A DNA stretch of 23,480 nucleotides from an uncultured Collinsella sp. (lineage in GTDB: Bacteria; Actinomycetota; Coriobacteriia; Coriobacteriales; Coriobacteriaceae). The notes below the pieces were generated by a model. The model was not told the origin of the DNA. It saw nothing but the letters and a program-made list of their open reading frames with translations, and made no database searches. The translations under genes were made by a program, and so were the position numbers. The stretch lies in NCBI GenBank assembly GCA_900547765.1, contig URIA01000036.1:1-23480 (forward strand). The letters run 5' to 3'. Of the stretch, positions 15,036 through 22,686 are shown one piece after another (the stretch's first letter is position 1; every line of letters begins with the position of its first letter).

Positions 15036-15356
15036 ATGGCTGACATTAAGCAGATTACCCCCGAGAACTTCGATTCCATCGTTAACGACAGCCTGCCCGT
15101 GCTGGTTGATTTTTGGGCCCCGTGGTGCGGTCCGTGTCGTTCGCTCTCGCCCATCGTGGACGAGGTCGCCGACGAGCTGGCCGGCAAGCTGGCCGTGGCC
15201 AAGTGCAACGTCGACGACAACCAGGACCTGGCCATGAAGTTTGGCGTCATGAGCATCCCCACGCTGATTGTCTTTAAGAATGGCGAAGAGGTTGACCGCT
15301 CGGTCGGCGCACTGCCCAAGGCGAGGCTTCAGGCGCTGCTGGAGAAGCATCTGTAA
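15036..15356 (+). CDS. trxA: Thioredoxin
   Basis: This 106-residue cytoplasmic disulfide reductase has the canonical WCGPC active site (C31 and C34), the preceding VDFWAPW strand and the cis-proline P75 in MSIPT. It ends with the usual amphipathic helix. The ATG at 15036 has GGAGG five bases upstream. An in-frame ATG at 15024 lies inside the ribosome site and is rejected. It is normally reduced by thioredoxin reductase, whose gene is not in the window. A short hairpin (15002-15016) lies in the leader. It is monocistronic by appearance; the next gene is 220 bases away, beyond a terminator. Confidence 0.95.
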   Translation: MADIKQITPENFDSIVNDSLPVLVDFWAPWCGPCRSLSPIVDEVADELAGKLAVAKCNVDDNQDLAMKFGVMSIPTLIVFKNGEEVDRSVGALPKARLQALLEKHL

Positions 15357-15467
15357 TACGCTTGTTACCTATCTGCCGTCCATGAGCGGTTTTGCACCGC
15401 TCGCCGGAGCGCCGGGTGCAGGGCGCGCGACCACGGATAGTATGGTAGACACAAACAGCCCCCAGTG

Positions 15468-15506
15468 AACGGGTGCGGGTCAGACGGACTCGCACCCGTT
15501 TTCTTA
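15468..15506 (+). terminator. Intrinsic terminator between trxA and the nikR-hyp cluster
   Basis: A perfect 10-bp stem AACGGGTGCG (15468-15477) with CGCACCCGTT (15491-15500) and a 13-base loop is followed by TTTTCTT on the plus strand. It ends trxA transcription or that of a small RNA starting near 15450. It insulates the nikR-hyp operon from trxA. Confidence 0.8.
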
Positions 15507-15576
15507 TGCGGCGGCGCCCGGGGCGGGCGTAGTAGAATCTGAACCACTGGATTGCCCCGTACAAAAGGAGATTCCC

Positions 15577-15825
15577 ATGCATGACGTTGGAATGAACATG
15601 AGCCAGCTTGCCATGAGCGTCAAGCAGGTCGACGACACCATCGAGCTCGCCCACGAGTGGAGCCATCAGCTGCTGCACGCGACCGAGAACTTTGACATGG
15701 AGCGTATTGGCGCCAAGCTCGAAGCCGCCATGGCCGCGTTGCACGAGGCGCATGACGCGCTCGAGGGCTACGAGGACGCCATCGAGGCCGACCACAATTC
15801 CGTCGGCTCCGTAAAGCTGGTGTAG
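15577..15825 (+). CDS. Small helical protein of unknown function, first gene of the nikR-hyp operon
   Basis: This 82-residue protein has a convincing ribosome site (AAAGGAG, six bases before the ATG) and its stop lies one base before the GTG of nikR, so it is real and co-translated with nikR. The sequence is acidic and predicted almost fully helical, with heptad-like hydrophobic spacing, and no signal peptide or membrane segment. Histidines cluster in ELAHEWSHQLLH (23-34) and LHEAHDAL, which could bind metal. It lacks cysteines and matches no family I recognise. Its place before the nickel regulator and hydrogenase maturation genes suggests a role in nickel handling or hydrogenase assembly; that is inference only. 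A TAGAAT at 15533-15538 may be the operon -10. Confidence 0.75.
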   Translation: MHDVGMNMSQLAMSVKQVDDTIELAHEWSHQLLHATENFDMERIGAKLEAAMAALHEAHDALEGYEDAIEADHNSVGSVKLV

Positions 15826-15826
15826 C

Positions 15827-16333
15827 GTGGCCGAGCACGAGCACGGCTGCGACCGCGATCATACGCACGGTCCGGCCGACCAGGCGAGCTGCCGTTGCGC
15901 CGGCTCCAGCTCCGAGCTGGTCCGCTTTTCGGTGACCGCGCCCGATGATCTGCTACGCCGTTTTGACGAGCAGATCGCACGCCGCGGTGACGTGGCCAAC
16001 CGCTCCGAGGCCGTGCGCGACCTGATTCGCGCCTCGATCGCCAAGGAGCAGATGCGCACGCCCGACGAGCAGGTCATCGGTTCACTCACCATGATCTATG
16101 ACCACCATACCGGCGATCTGACGCACCGCCTGGACGAGGTGCAGCACGACTACACCGACGAGATTGTCTCGACCATGCACGTGCATCTGGACCACCACAA
16201 CTGTCTGGAGATTCTGGCGCTCAAGGGCCGCGGCGAGCGCGTCTACGAGCTCGCCGACCGCCTGCTGGGCCTGCGCGGCGTTAAGCACGGCGAGCTCACG
16301 TGTGCCGCCACCAAGCAGAGCCTGGGGCTGTAA
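15827..16333 (+). CDS. nikR: Nickel-responsive regulator NikR with His/Cys-rich N-terminal extension
   Basis: This 168-residue regulator starts with GTG, one base after the preceding stop. Residues about 30-78 form a ribbon-helix-helix DNA-binding domain (LVRFSVTAPDDLLRRFDEQI, then NRSEAVRDLIR). Residues about 84-160 form the ACT-like nickel-binding domain. The four high-affinity nickel ligands of E. coli NikR (H76, H87, H89, C95) align with H107, H118, H120 and C126, all conserved. Typical NikR has about 133 residues. Here about 28 extra residues precede the RHH domain and carry four histidines and three cysteines, a likely extra metal site. It is expected to control nickel uptake or hydrogenase genes; no GTATGA-N16-TCATAC-type site was found nearby. 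Confidence 0.93.
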   Translation: MAEHEHGCDRDHTHGPADQASCRCAGSSSELVRFSVTAPDDLLRRFDEQIARRGDVANRSEAVRDLIRASIAKEQMRTPDEQVIGSLTMIYDHHTGDLTHRLDEVQHDYTDEIVSTMHVHLDHHNCLEILALKGRGERVYELADRLLGLRGVKHGELTCAATKQSLGL

Positions 16334-16362
16334 CAGCACACATTTCAACGAAGGAGGGTCGC

Positions 16363-18834
16363 ATGCGGCATGCGCATATCCATGTAACGGGCATTGTGCA
16401 GGGCGTCGGCATGCGGCCGTTTGTGTATCGCGAGGCCATGGCGCATGGCATTTGCGGATGGGTGCTCAACGCGGGCGACGGCGTGCACATCGAGGCGCAT
16501 GCTCCGGCCGATGCGCTCGATGCTTTTGCTGCCGCGCTTTCTGAGCATGCGCCCGCGGCGGCTCGCGTTGAGCGTGTCGAGGTTGTGGACCTGGCAGCCA
16601 ACGGTTGGGATACCGCCAATGAACGGGGCTTTCGCATCATAGCCTCGCAGGACCAGACCGCGCACACCACGCTCATCTCGCCCGATATCGCCACCTGCGA
16701 TGATTGTCTGCGCGAGTTGTTCGACCCCGCCGATCGGCGCTATCACTACCCCTTTATCAACTGTACTAACTGCGGGCCGCGCTTTACCATCATCCGGTCG
16801 CTGCCGTATGACCGAGCGGCTACCTCGATGGACCGTTTCCCCATGTGCCCCGCCTGCACCGCAGAGTATGCCGATCCACTCGACCGTCGCTTTCACGCAC
16901 AGCCCGATGCCTGCTTTGATTGCGGGCCGCATATTACGTGGCGCGAGGCTGTAAACGGCAATGCGTGCGGGAATTCGTCCGCGACACCGGCCGTCGGCAC
17001 CACGCGCGAGGCCAGCGACGCTATCATCGAGCGCTGCGTTGAGCTGCTTGCCAGCGGTGGCATCGTCGCCATCAAGGGCCTGGGCGGATTCCATCTAGCC
17101 TGTGACGCTGCCAACAAGCAGGCGGTGGCCGAGTTGCGCCGTCGCAAACGCCGCAGCAACAAACCACTTGCCGTCATGGTGCGCAGTCTTGCCGATGCCG
17201 GGCGCCTGTGCCATATCGACGACGCTGAGCGCGAGCTTCTCGCCGGCAGCATCCGCCCCATCGTGCTGCTGCGCCGGCGCACTGTTGGCGAGGGCAACGG
17301 CGATTCTCCCGACGCCCTCGTACTCGCGCCGTCCGTCGCGCACAACCTGCCCGAGCTCGGCGTTATGCTCCCCTACACCCCGCTTCAGCATCTGCTGCTT
17401 GCCGCGGCAGAAGCCCGCGATATGCACGCGCTCGTCATGACCAGCGGCAACCTGAGCGAAGAGCCCATCGAGACCGATGACGATCTTGCCCGGGAACACC
17501 TCGTTGCCGCCGGCATCGCCGACGCGTTGCTCGGTAACGACCGCGCAATCCTCTCGCGCTACGACGACTCTGTAGTGCGCGTGGTCGACGGCGCCGTTAT
17601 GCCCGTGCGCCGCGCTCGCGGATATGCACCCCAGCCGCTGCCGTTGCCGGCGCTCGACGGCGCTCCGTCCTGCGTGCTCGCCTGCGGGCCACAACAAAAG
17701 GCCACGATTGCGCTCACGCGTGAAGGGACGAACGGCGAGGCAACCTGTTTTGTGTCGCAGCATATCGGCGATGTTGAAAACGGCGGGACCTTCGATGCCT
17801 GGAACGCTGCGCGCACGCGCTTGGAAGATCTCTTTGACTTGGCGCCCACTGCCCTAGCCTGCGACTTGCATCCGAGTTATCTTTCGAGCCAATGGGCCCG
17901 CGAACAGGCACGGGAGTACAACCTGCCGCTTATCGAAGTTCAGCACCATCATGCACATATCGCGAGCGTGATAGCCGAGGTCATCGCCGCGGGCCGGCTT
18001 ACAACCGTCGCGCGTGTCCTTGGCATCGCCTTTGACGGCACCGGCGCCGGCACCGATGGGACCATTTGGGGCGGCGAGTTTCTTGCTGCCAGCCTTGGCG
18101 GCTTTGAGCGCGTCGCGCATTTGCGCACCTGGGCGCTCCCCGGTGGGGCGGCCTCCGTGCGCGACACCCGCCGCAACGCCTTTGCCCTGCTCAGCGAGCT
18201 CGGTCTGCTCGAGCACCCAGGTGCCGCTCGGCTTTTGGACAGCCTCGACGAGCAAGCGCGCAGCGTGACAGCCACCATGATCGAGCGTGGCATCAACAGC
18301 CCGCGCACCAGCAGCATGGGGCGTCTCTTTGATGCCGCCGCTGCGGTTTTGGGCATCTGCGGCCAGGCAACCTACGAGGGCGAACCCGCCATAGAACTCG
18401 AAGCCGCCGCCTGGCGCGCGCTCGACAACGAAATCGCCCATTTTCCCGACGATAACGCCGGCTATTTCGCATCTGGCCCATCGTGGCTGGACGGCCCCTA
18501 TGTTCTGGACCAGAAAGCACTCTTTGAGGCACTTTTGGGAGGAATTGAAGCCGGAGCGCCCGCCGACAGGCTCGCACTCGACTTCCATGTCGCCGTCGCG
18601 CGCTCCTCGGCGCGCATCGCCAGCGATATCTGCGCGCACGAGGGCATCGGCACCGTCGCGCTCTCGGGTGGCGTGTTCATGAACCGACTTTTGCTCCAGC
18701 TCCTCACCCGCGAGCTCAAAAGCATGGGTCTCACTGTCTTGGTTCCCCACTCCGTACCCATCAACGACGGCTGCATCGCCTACGGTCAGGCGGCGGTCGC
18801 GCGCGCTCGTCTTGCGCAGATTGCGTCGCAGTAG
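16363..18834 (+). CDS. hypF: Carbamoyltransferase HypF, [NiFe]-hydrogenase maturation
   Basis: HypF uses carbamoyl phosphate and ATP to carbamoylate the C-terminal cysteine of HypE, the source of the cyanide ligands of [NiFe]-hydrogenase. The product has 823 residues from the ATG at 16363, with AAGGAGG five bases upstream. The acylphosphatase domain (1-90) has the GIVQGVGMRPFVYR motif. Two Cys4 zinc fingers follow: C112/C115/C134/C137 and C162/C165/C184/C187. The YrdC-like domain begins near 222 (GGIVAIKGLGGFHLACDA). The Kae1-like carbamoyltransferase domain carries VQHHHAH (526-532), FDGTGAGTDGTIWGGEF (557-573) and a late SGGVFMNR. All key elements are intact. A gap of 134 bases precedes hypC, with a TATAAA at 18952-18957 that might restart transcription. 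Confidence 0.97.
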   Translation: MRHAHIHVTGIVQGVGMRPFVYREAMAHGICGWVLNAGDGVHIEAHAPADALDAFAAALSEHAPAAARVERVEVVDLAANGWDTANERGFRIIASQDQTAHTTLISPDIATCDDCLRELFDPADRRYHYPFINCTNCGPRFTIIRSLPYDRAATSMDRFPMCPACTAEYADPLDRRFHAQPDACFDCGPHITWREAVNGNACGNSSATPAVGTTREASDAIIERCVELLASGGIVAIKGLGGFHLACDAANKQAVAELRRRKRRSNKPLAVMVRSLADAGRLCHIDDAERELLAGSIRPIVLLRRRTVGEGNGDSPDALVLAPSVAHNLPELGVMLPYTPLQHLLLAAAEARDMHALVMTSGNLSEEPIETDDDLAREHLVAAGIADALLGNDRAILSRYDDSVVRVVDGAVMPVRRARGYAPQPLPLPALDGAPSCVLACGPQQKATIALTREGTNGEATCFVSQHIGDVENGGTFDAWNAARTRLEDLFDLAPTALACDLHPSYLSSQWAREQAREYNLPLIEVQHHHAHIASVIAEVIAAGRLTTVARVLGIAFDGTGAGTDGTIWGGEFLAASLGGFERVAHLRTWALPGGAASVRDTRRNAFALLSELGLLEHPGAARLLDSLDEQARSVTATMIERGINSPRTSSMGRLFDAAAAVLGICGQATYEGEPAIELEAAAWRALDNEIAHFPDDNAGYFASGPSWLDGPYVLDQKALFEALLGGIEAGAPADRLALDFHVAVARSSARIASDICAHEGIGTVALSGGVFMNRLLLQLLTRELKSMGLTVLVPHSVPINDGCIAYGQAAVARARLAQIASQ

Positions 18835-18968
18835 CTCGCCCTCGCACGCCGCCGCGCCCAGCCGTCTCACAGGCGTAACGCGTTTGCCCGCGAACCCCGC
18901 GAGCGCTACCATCAACTGATGGATTATTGAGCGCCCGTCCAGCGCAAAGCGTATAAAAGGGGAACAAT

Positions 18969-19229
18969 ATGTGCCTTGCCGTTCCCGGTAAAGTAGTCAA
19001 ACGCGACGACGACCTCAAGGCCACCGTCGACATGATGGGCATCGAGCGCCCCGTGTCGCTGCGACTCGTGCCGACGGCGCAGGTTGGCGACTATATTCTC
19101 GTACACGCCGGCTTTGGCATCCAGATTGTCGACGAGCAGGAAGCACAGGAAACGCTCGAGCTTGTTAATGCCATGTCCGAGCTGGTCGAAGAAGACCAGC
19201 TTGCCACCAACCCGGCGGAGGCTTACTAG
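18969..19229 (+). CDS. hypC: Hydrogenase assembly chaperone HypC
   Basis: This 86-residue chaperone binds HypD and carries the Fe(CN)2CO unit to the hydrogenase large subunit. The essential C2 after the initiator Met is present in MCLAVPGKV, and the conserved H46 lies in DYILVHAGFGIQIVD. Length and ending (EEAQETL-type helix) are typical. An AAAGGGG ribosome site precedes the ATG. The stop overlaps the hypD GTG by one base (TAGTG), as expected for proteins made in a complex. Confidence 0.97.
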   Translation: MCLAVPGKVVKRDDDLKATVDMMGIERPVSLRLVPTAQVGDYILVHAGFGIQIVDEQEAQETLELVNAMSELVEEDQLATNPAEAY

Positions 19230-20341
19230 TGGCGCCCGAACAACCGGCTCGCTCCGGTATCGACTTCTCGGCATTCCGCAATCCCAAGCTGGCTCGCGAG
19301 CTCATCGAGCGCATTCATGAGCTTGTCGGCGACCGCGCCATCAACCTTATGGAAGTCTGCGGCACGCATACCGTGAGCATCGGGCGCTATGGCTTTCGCT
19401 CCATTATGCCGGCCGGACTCAAGCTGCTGAGCGGCCCGGGCTGCCCCGTCTGCGTCACCGCCAACCGCGACATCGACCACGCGATCGCGCTCGCCAACAT
19501 AGACGGCGCCATCATCACCACCTTTGGCGACATGATGCGCGTGCCCGGATCGTCCACCTCGCTCGCTGCGCAAAAGGCGGCAGGGCGCGATATTCGCATC
19601 GTCTATTCCCCGCTCGACGCGCTCGACATTGCTGAGCAAAACCCCGATCGCCCGGTCATTTTTATGGGCGTGGGCTTTGAGACCACAACGCCCACCATCG
19701 CCGCCGCCATCTTGGAGGCCGATGCACGCGGGCTCCAGAACTTCTCGGTCTATTGCGCCCACAAGACCACGCCGCCGGCGTTGCGCGCCATCGCCAACGA
19801 TCCCGAGACCGCCATCGACGGATTTATCCTGCCGGGGCACGTCGCCACCATCACGGGCTTGGCGCCTTTTAGCTTTTTGGTCGACGAGTTCGATACCCCG
19901 GGCGTGGTCACGGGATTTGAACCGGTCGATATCCTGCAGGGCATCTGCATGCTGATCCAGATGGTTGTCGAGGACAGGCCCGCGATCGACAACGCCTACC
20001 GCCGTGGCGTCAACACAGACGGCAACCCCGTGGCGCGCCAGCTGGTCGAGCAGGTGTTTGAGCCATGCGACACCACGTGGCGCGGACTGGGGCCGATTGC
20101 CAACTCGGGCCTTTCCATCCGCCCCGAGTTCTCGCGCTTTGATGCCCGTACCCGCTTTGACGTGCCCGTCGAGGAGACGGTCGAGCCGCGTGGGTGCCGC
20201 TGCGGCGACGTGCTGCGCGGGGCCATTACGCCGAGCAGCTGCCCGCTCTTTGGCCGCACCTGCATGCCCGAGCACCCCGTCGGCCCGTGCATGGTAAGTT
20301 CCGAAGGCAGCTGCGCGGCGTACTACCGTTACCGAGTCTAG
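19229..20341 (+). CDS. hypD: Hydrogenase Fe-ligand assembly protein HypD
   Basis: HypD is the [4Fe-4S] scaffold on which, with HypC, the Fe(CN)2CO moiety is built. The 370-residue product starts at GTG overlapping the hypC stop, with GGAGG about nine bases upstream inside hypC. C44 in MEVCGTHT and C72/C75 in GPGCPVCVT are the conserved active and redox cysteines. The GFEPVDILQGI motif and the C-terminal cysteine-rich segment (RGCRCGDVLRG, then SSCPLFGRTC and GPCMVSSEGSC) are as in the family. The length is normal. Confidence 0.97.
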   Translation: MAPEQPARSGIDFSAFRNPKLARELIERIHELVGDRAINLMEVCGTHTVSIGRYGFRSIMPAGLKLLSGPGCPVCVTANRDIDHAIALANIDGAIITTFGDMMRVPGSSTSLAAQKAAGRDIRIVYSPLDALDIAEQNPDRPVIFMGVGFETTTPTIAAAILEADARGLQNFSVYCAHKTTPPALRAIANDPETAIDGFILPGHVATITGLAPFSFLVDEFDTPGVVTGFEPVDILQGICMLIQMVVEDRPAIDNAYRRGVNTDGNPVARQLVEQVFEPCDTTWRGLGPIANSGLSIRPEFSRFDARTRFDVPVEETVEPRGCRCGDVLRGAITPSSCPLFGRTCMPEHPVGPCMVSSEGSCAAYYRYRV

Positions 20342-20389
20342 CCCGAACGCCCCCGCGCGCTGACACCTCCCACGATTGGAGTTTTCGAT

Positions 20390-21424
20390 ATGTCCCATAG
20401 CGTTACCGATAGCACCGTCCTGCTGGGCCACGGCTCCGGCGGCCAGATGATGAAACGCATCATCGATGAGGTCTTTTTGGATGCCTTTGGGTCGCCCGAG
20501 CTGCTCGAAGGCAACGACGCCGGCGTCGCCGCGCTGCCCGCGAGCGGGCGCATCGCCATGTCGACCGACAGCTTTGTAGTCTCGCCGCAGTTCTTCCCCG
20601 GTGGCAATATCGGCCGACTCGCCGTGTGCGGAACCGTCAACGATGTCGCGACCTCGGGTGCCAATGTGCGCTACCTGTCGTGCGGCTTTATCCTCGAAGA
20701 GGGTTATCCCATGGACAAACTGCGTCAGATTGTGCAGACCATGGCCGAGACGGCGCGCGAGGCGGGCGTGGCGATCATCACCGGCGACACCAAAGTGGTT
20801 GAGCGCGGCGGGGCCGACGGCGTCTACATCAATACCGCCGGCGTGGGCGAAGTGCCCGTGGGCGTAACGCTCAGTGGCGCCAACTGCCGCCCCGGCGACG
20901 TCATTCTGGTATCGGGTACGCTGGGCGACCACGGTATCGCCATCATGAGCCAACGCGAGGGCTTGGCGTTTTCGAGCACGATTGAAAGCGATGCCGCACC
21001 GCTCAACCACCTGATTGCCGACGTTCTGGTCGCAGCACCCGACACGCGCTGCTTTCGCGACCCCACGCGCGGTGGCCTAGCGTCCACACTCAACGAGTTT
21101 GCCCAGGCCAGCAATGTTGCCATGGAGGTCGACGAGGATGCCATGCCCGTGCGTCCCGACGTGCAGGCAGCTTGCGAAATGCTCGGCTATGACGTGCTGC
21201 AGGTGGCGAACGAGGGCAAGATGGTCGCCGTGGTGCCGGCCGAGCAGGCCGATGCGGCTCTAGCCGCCATGCGTTCCGCCCGCTACGGCGAGAACGCCGC
21301 CGTCATCGGTCGCGTGCTGCCACTTGCCGAGGGCGCCCGCCCCGCCGTGCGCGTGCGCACCGGCTGGGGCTCGACCCGCATCCTCGACATGCTCGTGGGA
21401 GAGCAGCTGCCGAGGATTTGCTAG
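20390..21424 (+). CDS. hypE: Carbamoyl dehydratase HypE
   Basis: HypE accepts the carbamoyl group from HypF on its C-terminal cysteine and dehydrates it with ATP to a thiocyanate, which is passed to HypC-HypD. The 344-residue protein has the PurM-like fold signatures LLGHGSGG (11-18) and EGNDAGVAAL, the SxDSFVVSP strand and a central ITGDTKVVERG. It ends exactly in PRIC, with C344 as the acceptor. It starts with ATG at 20390, 48 bases after hypD, behind GGAG. HypA and HypB, which insert nickel, do not follow; the cluster ends here. Confidence 0.97.
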   Translation: MSHSVTDSTVLLGHGSGGQMMKRIIDEVFLDAFGSPELLEGNDAGVAALPASGRIAMSTDSFVVSPQFFPGGNIGRLAVCGTVNDVATSGANVRYLSCGFILEEGYPMDKLRQIVQTMAETAREAGVAIITGDTKVVERGGADGVYINTAGVGEVPVGVTLSGANCRPGDVILVSGTLGDHGIAIMSQREGLAFSSTIESDAAPLNHLIADVLVAAPDTRCFRDPTRGGLASTLNEFAQASNVAMEVDEDAMPVRPDVQAACEMLGYDVLQVANEGKMVAVVPAEQADAALAAMRSARYGENAAVIGRVLPLAEGARPAVRVRTGWGSTRILDMLVGEQLPRIC

Positions 21425-21548
21425 GGCGGAACCGTACGGTCGGCGCGATGTGACCTGATATCCCTGGAGATGTTCAGATTCCAAGCACGCCCAACGCATA
21501 AGCCCAGTATTATGAGGTGCGTTTTGGAACCCAATGACGGGAGCTTTC

Positions 21549-22217
21549 ATGGCAGCAGCTTTTTCCCATGTGATTTTTGATCTGGACGGCACCATCCTCA
21601 ACACGCTCGAGGACCTGGCGGCCGCTGGCAACCATACCTGCGAGATGCACGGCTGGCCCACGTTTGCCGTAGACGAGTACCGCTACAAGGTGGGAAACGG
21701 CATGCTCAAGCTGGTTGAGCGTTTTATGCCTGCCGAGTATGCGGGCGACGGCCGTATGTTTGAGCAGACGCTTGCTGAGTTTAGGGCTTACTACGGCGAG
21801 CACAAGGAGGACCACACCGCCCCCTATGCCGGCACGATCGAGATGCTCGACCGCCTACGCGCCGCGGGCGTTCGGCTTGCCGTGCTCACCAACAAGGACC
21901 ACGTCTCGGCGGCTCCGCTTATTGAGAAGTATTTTGGTTCCGAGCGCTTTGCGCTGGCACAGGGCCGTGTCGATGCGTTTCCGCCCAAGCCCGAAGCACC
22001 CGTTACGCTGCATGTGATGGAGGAGCTGGGCGCCAATCCGGCAACCACGCTCTATGTGGGCGATTCCAATGTCGATATCCTGACCGGCCATAACGCCGGC
22101 CTTAAGAGTGCGGGCGTCAGCTGGGGCTTCCGCGGCCGCGCAGAGCTGGAGTCCGCCGGCGCCGACTACGTGGTGGACACCCAGAACGAGCTAGCGGCGC
22201 TGATTCTGGGCGAGTAA
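21549..22217 (+). CDS. HAD-superfamily phosphatase, phosphoglycolate-phosphatase-like
   Basis: This 222-residue cytoplasmic hydrolase has the HAD motifs in order: FDLDGT (nucleophile D11, acid/base D13), VLTNKD (motif II), the PPKPEAP lysine (motif III) and GDSNVDI (motif IV). A helical cap inserted after motif I makes it a subfamily I (Gph/PGP-like) enzyme. ACGGGAG lies five bases before the ATG at 21549; an ATG at 21534 has no good ribosome site. TATTAT at 21508-21513 may be a -10. The natural substrate cannot be read from the sequence; phosphoglycolate, pyrophosphate or sugar phosphates are possible. It does not belong functionally to the hyp genes upstream. Confidence 0.88.
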   Translation: MAAAFSHVIFDLDGTILNTLEDLAAAGNHTCEMHGWPTFAVDEYRYKVGNGMLKLVERFMPAEYAGDGRMFEQTLAEFRAYYGEHKEDHTAPYAGTIEMLDRLRAAGVRLAVLTNKDHVSAAPLIEKYFGSERFALAQGRVDAFPPKPEAPVTLHVMEELGANPATTLYVGDSNVDILTGHNAGLKSAGVSWGFRGRAELESAGADYVVDTQNELAALILGE

Positions 22218-22258
22218 CGAGCGACACTGCTTAACGCAGCTGCGACAATTCTTCCGCG

Positions 22259-22306
22259 CGGAAAGCGCATCCCGTTTTGGAGCTCCGGAATGGGATGCGC
22301 TTTCCG
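22259..22306. repeat. Palindromic repeat, copy 1
   Basis: Perfect 15-bp arms (22259-22273 and 22292-22306) flank an 18-base loop containing GGAGCTCC. The outer left side overlaps another palindrome, TTCCGCGCGGAA (22252-22263). The hairpin may also end transcription of the HAD gene, 42 bases upstream, but only TTT follows in the + direction. Confidence 0.75.
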
Positions 22307-22319
22307 TTTGAGGCGCGTC

Positions 22320-22369
22320 GGGGAAACTGCATTCCGTTTTGGAGCAATATTCCGGGTCGCACTTTCCGC
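22320..22369. repeat. Palindromic repeat, copy 2 (diverged)
   Basis: It shares CCGTTTTGGAGC and the GGAAA/TTTCC ends with copy 1 in the same orientation. The start-to-start distance is about 61 bases. The symmetry is imperfect, with internal AATATT and CCGGG. Confidence 0.6.
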
Positions 22370-22382
22370 AGCCCATCTCATC

Positions 22383-22432
22383 CGGAAACCGCAGCCCGGA
22401 ATTCGGCCAAAAACCGGGCCACATTTTCCCGG
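22383..22432. repeat. Palindromic repeat, copy 3 (inverted orientation)
   Basis: Read on the opposite strand it matches copy 2: GGAAA, a GC-rich block, CCCGGAAT, a C-rich part, CAAAAA and a final TTTTCC. The distance to copy 2 is about 63 bases. The alternation of orientation resembles REP/BIME clusters of other bacteria. Confidence 0.55.
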
Positions 22433-22440
22433 TCACCCAC

Positions 22441-22500
22441 AATGCAACACTTGTGCAAGGAGCGTCCCCAACTGCCGTCATTTAAGAACGTCCCCAATGA
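22441..22500. repeat. Intergenic segment with two CGTCCCCAA motifs
   Basis: GCGTCCCCAACTG and ACGTCCCCAATGA lie 27 bases apart, preceded by AATGCAACACTTGTGC. ATGCAACA and a CGTCCC core also occur together at 2872-2893 between nadA and nadB. This suggests a dispersed repeat family. No coding function is seen in 22218-22686. Confidence 0.4.
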
Positions 22501-22573
22501 CTACCCAGCAATGGCAACGTCGCAGGTAGAGGACGGACAGCGAGCGACGTCCAGGACGAACAAGTTGGCATGA

Positions 22574-22614
22574 AAAGGGCGAGGCATAGACCTTCTTGTC
22601 ATGCCTCGCCCTTT
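22574..22614. terminator. Strong bidirectional intrinsic terminator
   Basis: Perfect 14-bp arms (22574-22587 and 22601-22614), GGGCGAGGCAT-type with A and T runs at the ends, and a 13-base loop. On the minus strand the stem is followed by a TTTT run, on the plus strand by TTT. It terminates the lipoprotein gene on the minus strand and can serve plus-strand transcripts from the left. Confidence 0.85.
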
Positions 22615-22655
22615 GAATGACAAATTATCGTCCTGGGCGGCGCGCAGCGTCAACT

Positions 22656-22684
22656 GGTTACGCGGTTCGTAGAACCGCGTAACC
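22656..22684. repeat. 13-bp perfect hairpin directly after the lipoprotein stop codon
   Basis: GGTTACGCGGTTC (22656-22668) pairs with 22672-22684 around the 3-base loop GTA. It begins two bases after the stop codon of the minus-strand lipoprotein gene and has no U-run. It could protect the mRNA end or act together with the terminator about 40 bases further on. Confidence 0.6.
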
Positions 22685-22686
22685 CC

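Noticed and set aside
15484..15576. NikR operator upstream of the nikR-hyp operon
   Set aside because: No GTATGA...TCATAC-like symmetric site was found; the Coriobacterial operator may differ.
17854..18915. 353-codon minus-strand open frame across hypF
   Set aside because: Antisense shadow of the HypF carbamoyltransferase domain, with no ribosome site or family resemblance.
19226..21010. 594-codon minus-strand open frame across hypD and hypE
   Set aside because: It is antisense to two genes with every catalytic motif intact, and its composition (His, Arg, Asp, Gly rich) is typical of a shadow frame.
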